DNA of 64,000 bases from Pseudomonas sp. ML96 (GTDB taxonomy: Bacteria; Pseudomonadota; Gammaproteobacteria; Pseudomonadales; Pseudomonadaceae), in assembly GCF_000761545.1 (NCBI RefSeq), contig NZ_JPMY01000034.1:1-64000 (forward strand), given 5' to 3'. Position numbers and translations under genes: made by a program. The notes beneath the pieces were generated by a model. That model did no database searches and was not told where the DNA came from. It was given only the letters and a program-made list of their open reading frames with translations. Below, piece after piece: positions 18,267 through 26,256 of this stretch (positions within the stretch are counted from its first letter, which is position 1; every line of letters starts with the position of its first letter).

Positions 18267-19094
18267 ATGCAGCATCCCGCCGAACACTCGCCGCTGGGCA
18301 AGTCCAGCGAATACGTTTCCCAGTACGCTCCCGAGCTGCTGTTCCCTATCTCCCGCACTACCAAGTGGGCCGAGCTGGGGCTGACGGCCAGCACCTTGCC
18401 CTATCAGGGCGTGGACTACTGGAACTGCTACGAGCTGTCCTGGCTGACCCCGAGCGGCAAGCCGGTGGTGGCCATCGGTGAGTTCGCCATTCCGGCCGAT
18501 TCGCCGAACATCATCGAGTCCAAGTCGTTCAAGCTCTACCTCAACTCGCTGAACCAGACCGCCTACGCCAACCGTGCCGAGGTCGAGGCGGTGCTGGCGC
18601 GCGACCTGTCGGCCTGCGCTGGTGCGCCGGTGGCGGTGCGTGTGCGTGGCCTGGACGAGGTGGCCGCCGAGGGTGTGGCCGCGCTGGCGGGACGTTGTGT
18701 CGACGAGCTGGACATTGCGGTCAGCGACTACGCCCATCCGCGCCCAGAGCTGCTGCGCCGTGGTGACGAGCTGGTAGAGGAGGTTCTCTACAGCCACTTG
18801 CTGAAATCCAACTGCCCGGTCACCGGCCAGCCAGACTGGGGCACTCTCGTCGTCGACTACCGTGGCCCGCGCCTGGATGCGGCGAGCCTGCTGGCCTATG
18901 TGGTGAGCTTCCGCCAACACCAGGATTTCCACGAACAGTGCGTGGAGCGGATATTCCTCGACCTGCAGCGCCTGCTGCAGCCGGAGAAGCTGACCGTCTA
19001 TGCGCGCTATGTGCGCCGCGGCGGGCTGGACATCAATCCGTATCGCAGCACCGAGACCATCGCCCCGGACAATCGCCGGCTGGTGCGCCAGTAA
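18267..19094 (+). CDS. queF: NADPH-dependent 7-cyano-7-deazaguanine reductase QueF
   Basis: 275 aa, the long two-domain (tandem T-fold) QueF found in gammaproteobacteria. It reduces the nitrile preQ0 to the amine preQ1 in queuosine biosynthesis. The QueF motif E(S/L)KSxK is present ([13 protein letters not shown], near residue 90), and the catalytic Cys lies in [16 protein letters not shown] (near 190). The substrate-binding Glu is in [19 protein letters not shown] 18267 fits family N-termini (ending [10 protein letters not shown]). The gene stands alone between two terminators. Confidence 0.96.
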   Translation: MQHPAEHSPLGKSSEYVSQYAPELLFPISRTTKWAELGLTASTLPYQGVDYWNCYELSWLTPSGKPVVAIGEFAIPADSPNIIESKSFKLYLNSLNQTAYANRAEVEAVLARDLSACAGAPVAVRVRGLDEVAAEGVAALAGRCVDELDIAVSDYAHPRPELLRRGDELVEEVLYSHLLKSNCPVTGQPDWGTLVVDYRGPRLDAASLLAYVVSFRQHQDFHEQCVERIFLDLQRLLQPEKLTVYARYVRRGGLDINPYRSTETIAPDNRRLVRQ

Positions 19095-19096
19095 CG

Positions 19097-19123
19097 AAAA
19101 AGCCCGCGAATGCGGGCTTTTTT
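19097..19123. terminator. Bidirectional terminator between queF and the DUF4404 gene
   Basis: AAAAGCCCGC pairs with GCGGGCTTTT around GAAT, flanked by A and T runs. It lies three bases after the queF stop and 14 bases after the stop of the convergent gene. Confidence 0.88.
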
Positions 19124-19136
19124 CTGCGCGGGCGAA

Positions 19137-19400
19137 TCAGATGCCCATATTGGCCAGGCTCTGCAGGATATTGCGCAGGGTGCCGGTAAGGGTCGGGTGC
19201 TGGCTCTCGAAGCGCTCCACCGCCAGGTTGACGCCATCGACCAGGGTGGCATCGGGGTCGCTGGCCAGCTCCTTGGCCAGTTTCAGGTCGATCTCCTGCA
19301 TCAGCTCGAGCAGAGCGGCGCGGTCTTCGGTATCCAGCGGGGTGTCGGCGGCGATCTCGTCGCGCAGTTGCTGGAGGTGTTGGCTCAGGCGTTGGGACAT
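19137..19400 (-). CDS. DUF4404 family protein
   Basis: 87 aa, small, soluble and fully helical, with heptad-like leucines (LSQHLQQLRDEIAAD; LLELMQEIDLKLAKEL) and a conserved end (PTLTGTLRNILQSLANMGI). It belongs to the DUF4404 family common in gammaproteobacteria; function unknown. ATG 19400 has GGAGAAG upstream; the 14 extra codons of the open frame lack support. It is probably a monocistronic gene converging on queF. Confidence 0.85.
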   Translation of the reverse strand: MSQRLSQHLQQLRDEIAADTPLDTEDRAALLELMQEIDLKLAKELASDPDATLVDGVNLAVERFESQHPTLTGTLRNILQSLANMGI

Positions 19401-19519
19401 GGTCTTCTCCTTCTGACTACCCAGGAATGGACCCGCCTGCACCGCTCGGGTTCGCTCCCTCTTCGCTGAAGGTTAATCCAGGTCGATTGCGGCTGCCTGA
19501 TCCACAGCAATAAATGGTG

Positions 19520-20170
19520 TCAGGGTTTTTCACCCTTGCTACGGCGCACGGCCAGGTCCTGCAGGCAGGCCTCCAGCTCGCCGGGATGGTCGATCACCGA
19601 GTGGGCGCCGAGGCGGTACAGCTCCAGGGTGGCCTGGGCGCGCAGTTTCTCTCGCTCTGGTGCGGGCAGCGCCTGCCAGTCGCCGAGGGCCAGGCCGCAC
19701 AGCGAGCCGCAGGTGGCCAGGCCGATGCACCAGAGCCCGGCGTTAAGCCCAGCCTGCAGCAAGCGTGGCTCGCTGGCAATTAGCACGCAGCCGTCCAGGC
19801 GGCTCACTTCGAGCTCGCTCAGGGTCTGCCAGACGCTGTCCGGCGCTGGCCAGGGGCGTGCACCGTTACGTGGGGCACTGGCTACCGCGCCGGGCAGGGC
19901 GCCGATCAGGTGCGTGGTTGCATCCTCTGGCAGCTCGTCCAGCCAGGCATGCGGCAGGCGCTGAGTACGCAGTTTTTGCAGCAGCTTGGCCACGCCGGGC
20001 AGCGCTTCGGCGCGCTCGGCGGCGCTGGATTGCAGGGCGGGCAGCAGGCGCGGGTCGTCGGGGTCGCTAAGGCCGCTGTGCTGCAGGGCGATGGGCAGGG
20101 TGCGGGCGCCGTGGTCGACCAGGCAGCCGGTGAGACCGAAGAGTAGGGCGGTGAACTGGGACTCTGGCAT
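19520..20170 (-). CDS. HAD-superfamily protein (phosphonatase-like), probably without phosphatase activity
   Basis: 216 aa with the fold pattern of phosphonoacetaldehyde hydrolase-like HAD proteins. Motif I reads ALLFGLTGCLVDHGA, so the nucleophilic Asp (FDWAGT or FDxDGT in active relatives) is Gly. The segment matching the acidic motif (GDTxxDxxxGLNAGMW in relatives) reads IASEPRLLQAGLNAGLW, again without the aspartates. Both changes argue for loss of catalysis and retention of the fold, perhaps as a binding or regulatory protein. ATG 20170 is followed by the natural domain start PESQFTALLF; upstream codons are spurious. It lies between DUF4404 and the thioesterase gene, as in P. aeruginosa (PA2803, from memory). 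Confidence 0.8.
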   Translation of the reverse strand: MPESQFTALLFGLTGCLVDHGARTLPIALQHSGLSDPDDPRLLPALQSSAAERAEALPGVAKLLQKLRTQRLPHAWLDELPEDATTHLIGALPGAVASAPRNGARPWPAPDSVWQTLSELEVSRLDGCVLIASEPRLLQAGLNAGLWCIGLATCGSLCGLALGDWQALPAPEREKLRAQATLELYRLGAHSVIDHPGELEACLQDLAVRRSKGEKP

Positions 20171-20234
20171 GGCGACTCGATTTCCCGAAGCGTTCGGGGC
20201 AGGGTAGCGAGCGCCTGTGACGATCCGGTGACGA

Positions 20235-20645
20235 TCAGGCGCAGCCCATGACCTTGCGTACGTCGCCCGGTACCGGCACGGAGAGGTTGCTGGCGTGGTC
20301 GATCCACACCAGTTTGCAATGGCCCTCGCCATAGCAGTTGTGCGGGTCTTCCAGGGTGGTCAGGCGATGCTCCACCACCAGGCTGCTGCGCCCGACGGCG
20401 CCGGCGTAGAGCTCGATCACCACGATGGCCGGATGGACCACCGGCTTCAGGTAGGTGTGCAGGGTCTGCAGTACAACCGGGCCTTCGGGCGCGTGGTCGA
20501 TGTCGATGCCCACGCTGGCGAACCAGGCAACCCGCGCTTCCTGGACGTACTCCAGGTAGATGGTGTTGTTGACGTGGCCATAGTTGTCCATATCGCCCCA
20601 GCGCACGGGGATATGGGCGGTGTGGAGCAGGCATTTTTCCGACAT
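20235..20645 (-). CDS. Acyl-CoA thioesterase (4HBT hotdog fold)
   Basis: 136 aa, a single hotdog domain. The 4-hydroxybenzoyl-CoA thioesterase/YbgC signature is near the N-terminus: VRWGDMDNYGHVNNTIYLEYVQEAR, in which Asp18 (WGDMD) is the catalytic carboxylate and HVNN is the family motif. It should hydrolyse acyl-CoA thioesters in the cytoplasm; chain preference cannot be read from sequence. The gene is separated by 64 bp from the HAD gene downstream and is divergent from mlaA. The ribosome site is weak. Confidence 0.9.
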   Translation of the reverse strand: MSEKCLLHTAHIPVRWGDMDNYGHVNNTIYLEYVQEARVAWFASVGIDIDHAPEGPVVLQTLHTYLKPVVHPAIVVIELYAGAVGRSSLVVEHRLTTLEDPHNCYGEGHCKLVWIDHASNLSVPVPGDVRKVMGCA

Positions 20646-20761
20646 GCTGGAGTCCGCTATGCTGCTGTCATGGACGGCGGCGAGGTTTATACTGCGCGGC
20701 CTAGAGGGATTTCCGGCTGGCCATGCGCCGCCACACTACTGATGCGATGGGGAGACTGCAA

Positions 20762-21463
20762 ATGGGAATGATCGAAGCGAGCTGGCTCGGTCGGATGAGC
20801 CGTCTGTGCGCTTGCGCCATGCTGGCCGTGTTGCCGCTGGCGGCGAACGCTGCGGAGGAGGACCCCTGGGAGGGCCTCAATCGGCCGATCTTCAGCTTCA
20901 ACGACACTCTCGATACCTACGCGCTGAAGCCTGTGGCCAAGGGCTACCAGGCCGTCACCCCGCAGTTCTTCGAAGATGGCGTGCACAACGTGTTCCGCAA
21001 CATCGGCGATGTGACCAACCTGGCCAACAACCTGCTGCAGGGCAAGGTGCAGGATGCCGGCGTCGATACCAGCCGCCTGATCTTCAACACCACCTTCGGC
21101 CTGCTCGGCTTCTTCGATGTAGCCAGTGAGATGGGCCTGCAGCGCAGCGACGAAGACTTCGGTCAGACCCTGGGTGCCTGGGGCGTGGGCAGCGGCCCGT
21201 ACCTGGTGATCCCGCTCCTTGGCCCGAGCAGCCTGCGCGATGCGCCGGCCAAGATCCCGGACAGCTTCCTCGGCCCGTACCCGTACATCGATCACGTGCC
21301 GACGCGCAACGTGACTCGTGCGGTCAATGTCGTCGACACCCGCGCCAGCCTGCTGTCGGCGGAGAAGATGATCACCGGCGACAAGTACATCTTCATCCGC
21401 AACGCATACCTGCAGAACCGCGAGTTCCGCGTCAGAGACGGCGAGGTCGTGGACGACTTCTGA
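20762..21463 (+). CDS. mlaA: MlaA/VacJ family protein, phospholipid-asymmetry maintenance
   Basis: 233 aa. The MlaA family core begins EDPWEGLNRPIFSFNDTLDTYALKP (in part) and includes FNTTFGLLGFFDVASEMGL, EDFGQTLGAWGVGSGPYLVIPLLGPSSLRDAPAK and the C-terminal TRAVNVVDTRASLL. MlaA sits in the outer membrane with porins and removes phospholipids from the outer leaflet for Mla transport. E. coli MlaA is a lipoprotein. Here the leader ends PLAANA-AEED and no lipobox Cys is at the cleavage site; the only cysteines (16 and 18) are before the hydrophobic core. ATG 20762 is chosen for GGAGA six bases upstream. Confidence 0.92.
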   Translation: MGMIEASWLGRMSRLCACAMLAVLPLAANAAEEDPWEGLNRPIFSFNDTLDTYALKPVAKGYQAVTPQFFEDGVHNVFRNIGDVTNLANNLLQGKVQDAGVDTSRLIFNTTFGLLGFFDVASEMGLQRSDEDFGQTLGAWGVGSGPYLVIPLLGPSSLRDAPAKIPDSFLGPYPYIDHVPTRNVTRAVNVVDTRASLLSAEKMITGDKYIFIRNAYLQNREFRVRDGEVVDDF

Positions 21464-21483
21464 TTCGTCCAGCCGAAAAAGCA

Positions 21484-21507
21484 GAAAGGCGGCCTAGGCC
21501 GCCTTTC
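21484..21507. terminator. Bidirectional terminator between mlaA and the PilZ gene
   Basis: A perfect 24-bp palindrome (arms GAAAGGCGGCC and GGCCGCCTTTC around TA) lies 20 bp after the mlaA stop and six bases from the stop of the convergent PilZ gene. TTGTTTT follows on the plus strand and an A-rich stretch precedes it. Confidence 0.85.
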
Positions 21508-21513
21508 TTGTTT

Positions 21514-21813
21514 TCAACTCATCGAGAGTATCGCCAGACCTATAGAGGTCCGGCCGTTGTCCAGTGGTGTGACGCGTACCACTTCGGTCTGGGCCTCTAG
21601 GCCCTTGAGTTCGCTGTGGTCGGAAGGGATGTGTACTTTCACCTGGTCGCCCATTGCCAGCTGGCAGCTGGCTTCCACGTGCATGCCGGTGCTGGATAGA
21701 TCGAGGCACTGGGCCTGGATTTCCTTGCCGGCGTGGTGAAGGGTGACCGGGGTTTCCAGTCGCATGCGGATGAAGTCACGTTTCTCGCTGTAGGCACGAT
21801 CGTTCTGGCTCAT
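21514..21813 (-). CDS. PilZ-domain protein (c-di-GMP binding)
   Basis: 99 aa, a single PilZ domain. The c-di-GMP motifs are present: the RxxxR-type box at SEKRDFIRMRLETP and the (D/N)xSxxG box at CLDLSSTGMHVE. It has no output domain, so it is likely an adaptor that changes partner binding when cyclic-di-GMP rises. ATG 21813 begins SQNDRAYSEKRD. It lies divergent from rssB with a 215-bp spacer and convergent with mlaA. Confidence 0.9.
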   Translation of the reverse strand: MSQNDRAYSEKRDFIRMRLETPVTLHHAGKEIQAQCLDLSSTGMHVEASCQLAMGDQVKVHIPSDHSELKGLEAQTEVVRVTPLDNGRTSIGLAILSMS

Positions 21814-22028
21814 GGACCCTATCCTCTTGTTTTTAAGGGCGCTCCCCACGGGTTTTATAACCCCCGTCGATTTCAGGTGTAAAGGCGCTGGGCGACAATC
21901 GGCAGGCTGCTTGAATCGCCTGGCGGATGGGAGTACCGTCTGCGCCTTGAATCGACCGGGTGTAGATGTTTCGTCTGCCTCCGGCGCCACGTTCAACTTC
22001 TTTCCGGCGTCGTTTGCCTGGATGGCCC

Positions 22029-23213
22029 ATGCACAAAACCAGCGCCAAGCTGCTGCTTATCGATGATGACGAGGTAGTGCGAGCGAGCCTCGCCGCCTAT
22101 CTAGACGACAGCGGTTTCCAGGTCCTGCAGGCCGGAAACGGGTCGCAGGGGTTGGAGGTGTTCGAGCGTGAGCAACCTGACCTGATCATCTGCGATCTGC
22201 GCATGCCGCAGATCGACGGCCTCGAACTGATCCGCCGGATCAACGTGCTCAACAGCGAAGTTCCGGTCATCGTCGTCTCCGGCGCCGGAGTGATGAACGA
22301 TGCGGTAGAAGCCCTGCGCCTGGGTGCCGCCGACTACCTGATCAAACCTCTGGAAGACCTGGCCGTGCTGGAGCACTCGGTGCACCGCGCCTTGGATCGC
22401 TCGCACCTGCGCTTGGAGAACCAGCGCTATCGCGAGAAGCTGGAGGCGGCCAATCGCGAGCTGCAGGCCAGCCTACACCTGCTGCAGGAAGACCAGAACG
22501 CTGGGCGCCAGGTGCAGATGAACATGCTGCCGACCACGCCCTGGGAGGCGGACGGCCTGCAGTTCGCCCACCAGATCATCCCGTCGCTGTACCTGTCTGG
22601 CGATTTCGCCGACTACTTCCGCGTGGATGAGCACCGGGTGGCCTTCTATCTGGCCGACGTTTCCGGTCACGGCGCCTCCTCGGCCTTCGTCACCGTGCTG
22701 CTCAAGTTCATGACCACGCGCCTGCTCTACGAGTGGCGGCGCAATGGTGTATTGCCCGAGTTCAAGCCCTCCGATGTGCTTGGTCACATCAACCGTGGCC
22801 TGATCAACTGCAAGCTAGGCAAGCACGTGACCATGCTAGGTGGTGTAATCGACCTGCAGAACAGCCAGCTGACCTACAGCATCGGTGGTCATCTGCCGTT
22901 GCCAGTGCTGTTCAGCGAGGGTGAGGCCCGTTACCTGGAGGGCCGCGGCCTGCCGGTCGGGCTGTTCGAAGAGGCTACGTACAACGATCTGGTCATGCAG
23001 CTGCCGCAATCTTTCAGCCTGAGCCTGATGTCCGACGGCATACTGGACCTTTTGCCCGGCGATACGCTCAAAGACAAAGAAGCCGCGCTGCCCAGACTGG
23101 TCAGCGAGGCTGGAGGTACCCTCGATGGGTTGCGCCAGGTCTTCGGACTGGCCAATCTCGGCGAGATGCCGGATGATATTGCCTTGCTGGTGTTGAGCAG
23201 GAACCTTGCATGA
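22029..23213 (+). CDS. rssB: Response regulator RssB with PP2C-type phosphatase domain
   Basis: 394 aa. The receiver (residues 5-125) has the acidic cluster LLLIDDDE, phospho-Asp in LIICDLRMPQIDGLEL and Lys in ADYLIKPLED. A coiled-coil linker of about 45 residues follows (RSHLRLENQRYREKLEAANR, in part). The C-terminal part is a SpoIIE/PP2C-like phosphatase domain (SGDFADYFRVDEHRVAFYLADVSGHGASSAF, in part; FSLSLMSDGILDLLP). In Pseudomonas it partners the anti-sigma-factor antagonist encoded next (4-base overlap). By analogy it dephosphorylates RssC to tune stationary-phase or general stress signalling. ATG 22029 matches the family; upstream codons are not supported. Confidence 0.93.
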   Translation: MHKTSAKLLLIDDDEVVRASLAAYLDDSGFQVLQAGNGSQGLEVFEREQPDLIICDLRMPQIDGLELIRRINVLNSEVPVIVVSGAGVMNDAVEALRLGAADYLIKPLEDLAVLEHSVHRALDRSHLRLENQRYREKLEAANRELQASLHLLQEDQNAGRQVQMNMLPTTPWEADGLQFAHQIIPSLYLSGDFADYFRVDEHRVAFYLADVSGHGASSAFVTVLLKFMTTRLLYEWRRNGVLPEFKPSDVLGHINRGLINCKLGKHVTMLGGVIDLQNSQLTYSIGGHLPLPVLFSEGEARYLEGRGLPVGLFEEATYNDLVMQLPQSFSLSLMSDGILDLLPGDTLKDKEAALPRLVSEAGGTLDGLRQVFGLANLGEMPDDIALLVLSRNLA

Positions 23214-23704
23214 ATCCTGGGAATAGCCCCGGTAGGATCCAGTTCGCCGAGCAGGACGGTACTTTCGTTCTGAAGTTCATTGGCGAAGTCCGCCTGACGT
23301 TGTGTTCGGCGCTGGATTCCACGATTGAAAAAATCTTCTCGGCGCTGAATTTTTCGGCGATCGTCATCGATCTGACGGAAACCCGCAGCATCGATAGCAC
23401 CACACTTGGCCTGCTGGCCAAGCTCTCGATCCTGTCCAGGCAGAAAATCGGTTTGTTGCCCACCGTGGTTACCACCCACGAGGACATCACCCGTCTGCTG
23501 CAGTCCATGGGCTTCGATCAGGTGTTCAACATCGTCGATCGACCGATTCCATGCCCGGAATGCCTGAGTGACCTGCCGTCGCAGGATCAGTCGGAAGAGG
23601 TGGTCAAGGCCAAGGTGCTGGAAGCGCACCGCATCCTCATGGGGCTCAACGAGTCCAATCGTGAGGCTTTCCATGATCTGGTGAGCGCGCTCGAGCGCAG
23701 CTGA
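23210..23704 (+). CDS. rssC: Anti-sigma-factor antagonist RssC (STAS domain)
   Basis: 164 aa. The STAS domain spans residues 10-110: GTFVLKFIGEVRL, then the phosphorylatable Ser region VIDLTETRSIDSTTLGLLAKLS. The Ser in SIDST corresponds to the site phosphorylated in SpoIIAA-like proteins. The C-terminal extension (DRPIPCPECLSDLPSQDQSEE, in part) holds a CPEC pair. ATGA overlap with rssB means coupled translation, and the two proteins form a partner-switching pair. A strong terminator follows. Confidence 0.92.
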   Translation: MNPGNSPGRIQFAEQDGTFVLKFIGEVRLTLCSALDSTIEKIFSALNFSAIVIDLTETRSIDSTTLGLLAKLSILSRQKIGLLPTVVTTHEDITRLLQSMGFDQVFNIVDRPIPCPECLSDLPSQDQSEEVVKAKVLEAHRILMGLNESNREAFHDLVSALERS

Positions 23705-23721
23705 CCGAGAAAATGAGCATG

Positions 23722-23757
23722 AAAAAGGGCGATATCCCTGCGGATATCGCCCTTTTT
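23722..23757. terminator. Bidirectional terminator between rssC and tal
   Basis: AAAAAGGGCGATATCC pairs with GGATATCGCCCTTTTT around a CTGC loop. It is perfect over 16 bp and works in both directions between the convergent genes. Confidence 0.93.
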
Positions 23758-23770
23758 GTTTGCCTGTAGA

Positions 23771-24694
23771 TCAGCGGCGGTTGGCCAGTAGCGCTTCCAG
23801 TTTTTCCTGGTCGCGGGCGAACAGACGAATGCCCTCGGCCAGTTTCTCGGTGGCCATGGCGTCCTCGTTCAATGCCCAACGGAAGCCGCTCTCGTCCAGC
23901 GCCTGGCGTGGCTCTCCGGAGCCAGGGTTGAGCAGGCGCGGCAGCGCGCCCTGGTCATCGGCCAGTTGCTGCAGCAGCTCAGGGCTGATGGTCAGGCGGT
24001 CACAGCCGGCTAGTTGCTCGATCTGGCCCAGGTTACGGAAGCTCGCGCCCATCACCACGGTGGAGTAGTCGTTGGCCTTGTAGTACTGGTAGATGCGCGC
24101 CACCGATTTCACGCCTGGGTCCTCGGCGCCGACGAAGTCGCGGCCCTCGGCTTTCTTGTGCCAGTCGTAGATGCGCCCGACGAAGGGCGAGATGAGGAAT
24201 ACGCCAGCGTCGGCGCAGGCGGCGGCCTGGGCGAAAGAGAACAGTAGGGTCAGGTTGGTCTGGATGCCTGCTTTCTCCAGCTGTTCGGCGGCGCGAATGC
24301 CTTCCCAGGTCGAGGCGATCTTGATCAGCACGCGCTCGCGGCCGATGCCGGCCTGGTCATACAGACCGATGATGCGCTCGGCGCGGCGCAGGGTGGCCTG
24401 GGTGTCGAAGGACAGGCGGGCGTCCACTTCGGTGGAGATGCGCCCCGGAATCACCTTGAGGATCTCCTGGCCGACCGCGACGCCAAATCGGTCGCAGGCC
24501 AGGCCCAGATCGCCGCCACAGCCGCTTACAGCCTGGTCCAGCAGATCCGCGTAACGGGGCAGCGCGGCGGCCTTGAGCAGCAGCGAGGGGTTGGTGGTGG
24601 CGTCTACCGGCTTGAGGCGGCTGATGGCGTCGAGGTCGCCGGTGTCGGCGACCACGGTGGTGAATTGTTTGAGTTGGTCCAGCTTGGAGGTCAT
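23771..24694 (-). CDS. tal: Transaldolase
   Basis: 307 aa, the length of TalB-type transaldolases. It transfers dihydroxyacetone units between sedoheptulose-7-phosphate and glyceraldehyde-3-phosphate in the non-oxidative pentose phosphate pathway. The N-terminal signature [17 protein letters not shown] is present, and the Schiff-base Lys lies in [20 protein letters not shown], followed by [19 protein letters not shown] and FVGRIYDW. Residues around [14 protein letters not shown] complete the barrel. ATG 24694 is followed by [19 protein letters not shown]. The stop faces the rssC terminator. Confidence 0.97.
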   Translation of the reverse strand: MTSKLDQLKQFTTVVADTGDLDAISRLKPVDATTNPSLLLKAAALPRYADLLDQAVSGCGGDLGLACDRFGVAVGQEILKVIPGRISTEVDARLSFDTQATLRRAERIIGLYDQAGIGRERVLIKIASTWEGIRAAEQLEKAGIQTNLTLLFSFAQAAACADAGVFLISPFVGRIYDWHKKAEGRDFVGAEDPGVKSVARIYQYYKANDYSTVVMGASFRNLGQIEQLAGCDRLTISPELLQQLADDQGALPRLLNPGSGEPRQALDESGFRWALNEDAMATEKLAEGIRLFARDQEKLEALLANRR

Positions 24695-24768
24695 GACGAG
24701 GCCCTGTCTTTATATGCCTCGACCTTACCCGAGCCGCGCGGGCTGCTTCAACGTCTGCGGCGGGCTTT

Positions 24769-25749
24769 TCAGTGGCCGGCGAGCAGTTCGATGGCTTGGT
24801 CCAGTAGCGCCAACGGCTCTTTGGTCTTGTGTACGTCTACCGAAAGCAGCTGGCGGAAGCGCCGTGCGCCGGGGAAGCCCTGCGCCAGGCCCAGTACGTG
24901 GCGGGTGATATGGTGCATGGCGCCGCCTTCGGCGATGTGTTGTTCGATATAGGGGCGCATGAGCGTCAGCGCCTCGGCGCGGCTGATCACCGGTTTATCC
25001 AGACCGAACAGTTGCTGGTCGACCTGCGCCAGCAGGTACGGGTTGTGATAGGCCTCGCGACCCAGCATCACGCCATCGAAGGTCTGTAGGTGAGCCTGAC
25101 ATTCCTCCAGGGTCTTGATGCCGCCGTTGAGAATGATCTCCAGCTCGGGGAAGTCCTGCTTGAGCTGCGCGGCTACGTCGTAACGCAGCGGCGGGATCTC
25201 GCGGTTCTCCTTGGGCGACAGCCCCTCGAGGATGGCGATACGCGCGTGCACGGTGAAGCTGGTGCAGCCGGCGTCACGCACCGTGCCGACGAAGTCGCAC
25301 AGCTCGGCGTAACTGTCGCGGCCATTGATGCCGATACGGTGTTTGACCGTCACCGGAATGCTCACCGCGTCCTGCATGGCCTTGACGCAGTCGGCGACCA
25401 GTTGCGGATGCCTCATCAGGCAGGCGCCGATCATGTTGTTCTGCACCCGGTCGCTGGGGCAGCCGACGTTCAGGTTGACCTCGTCGTAGCCATGCTCCTC
25501 GGCCAGGCGTGCGCAGGCGGCAAGATCGGTCGGGTTGCTGCCGCCCAATTGCAGGGCCAGCGGGTGCTCGCAGTCGTGATAACGCAGGAAACGCTGGGTA
25601 TCGCCATGCAGCACCGCGCCGGTGGTGACCATCTCGGTATAGAGCAGGGCCTGGCCGGACAGCTGCCGCAGGAAGTAACGGCAATGGCGATCGGTCCAGT
25701 CCATCATCGGAGCGACGGAGAATCGGCGGGAGAGGGCGGTTGTTTGCAT
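24769..25749 (-). CDS. dusA: tRNA-dihydrouridine(20/20a) synthase DusA
   Basis: 326 aa. This FMN enzyme reduces U20/U20a in the tRNA D-loop. DusA signatures: RRFSVAPMMDWTDRHCRYFLR, LNVGCPSDRVQNNMIGACLM with the catalytic Cys, PVTVKHRIGIN and LNGGIKTLEECQAHL. The C-terminal domain includes RHVLGLAQGFPGARRFRQLLS. It begins at ATG 25749 with a weak ribosome site, 75 bp upstream of tal on the same strand, so the two may be one transcript. Confidence 0.96.
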   Translation of the reverse strand: MQTTALSRRFSVAPMMDWTDRHCRYFLRQLSGQALLYTEMVTTGAVLHGDTQRFLRYHDCEHPLALQLGGSNPTDLAACARLAEEHGYDEVNLNVGCPSDRVQNNMIGACLMRHPQLVADCVKAMQDAVSIPVTVKHRIGINGRDSYAELCDFVGTVRDAGCTSFTVHARIAILEGLSPKENREIPPLRYDVAAQLKQDFPELEIILNGGIKTLEECQAHLQTFDGVMLGREAYHNPYLLAQVDQQLFGLDKPVISRAEALTLMRPYIEQHIAEGGAMHHITRHVLGLAQGFPGARRFRQLLSVDVHKTKEPLALLDQAIELLAGH

Positions 25750-25894
25750 GGGAAGAGCCGATAACTACAAAACGGAAACGGCCCGCATTTTACCCCAGTC
25801 GCTCGCCCGGCGCGGAGGTTGGCTGCTATACCTTGAGTCAGGCGCTGGGTACTCTGCTGCCCAGGTTGCATCTTTACTCGAGGGAGTTCGCATC

Positions 25895-26200
25895 ATGCAA
25901 AGCAAACACTGGCTGGCTGTGCTGGCAATGGGGCTGAGCCTGCAGGTCGGGGCTACCAGCTTTGTGGTGACCACCGATGGCATCGTCAACTCGGTGGAGG
26001 GGACGAGCGACGTTACCTCGTCAAGCTTCGGCGACGACAAGGTGGTGCGCGAGGCCAAGGACGATGCGGCCAGCTTTGTCGCCAGTGCCGGTGCCATTCG
26101 CGGCGCACACCTGGAGGCGGCCCTGCAGCATATTCGTGGCAAGCTGCCGACCCTGCAGGTAAGCGACATGCAGCTGGCGCAGGCGATCCTGGCCATCTGA
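25895..26200 (+). CDS. DUF2388 domain protein, small secreted
   Basis: 101 aa: signal peptide MQSKHWLAVLAMGLSLQVGA, then a short mature protein that fits DUF2388 (SFVVTTDGIVNSV...DVTSSSFGDDKVVREAKDDAASFVASAGAIRGAHLEAAL, in parts). It is a Pseudomonas periplasmic protein of unknown function, often found in tandem copies; here a single copy. ATG 25895 has GAGGGAG eight bases upstream; the upstream part of the open frame crosses the dusA promoter and is not coding. Confidence 0.88.
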   Translation: MQSKHWLAVLAMGLSLQVGATSFVVTTDGIVNSVEGTSDVTSSSFGDDKVVREAKDDAASFVASAGAIRGAHLEAALQHIRGKLPTLQVSDMQLAQAILAI

Positions 26201-26215
26201 GGCTCTTTCAGAATG

Positions 26216-26243
26216 AAAAACGGCGCCCTGGGGCGCCGTTTTT
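26216..26243. terminator. Bidirectional terminator between the DUF2388 gene and the FAD oxidase gene
   Basis: AAAAACGGCGCCC pairs with GGGCGCCGTTTTT around TG. It lies 15 bases past the DUF2388 stop and 13 from the stop of the convergent oxidase. Confidence 0.9.
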
Positions 26244-26256
26244 GTATTCGCCGCGA

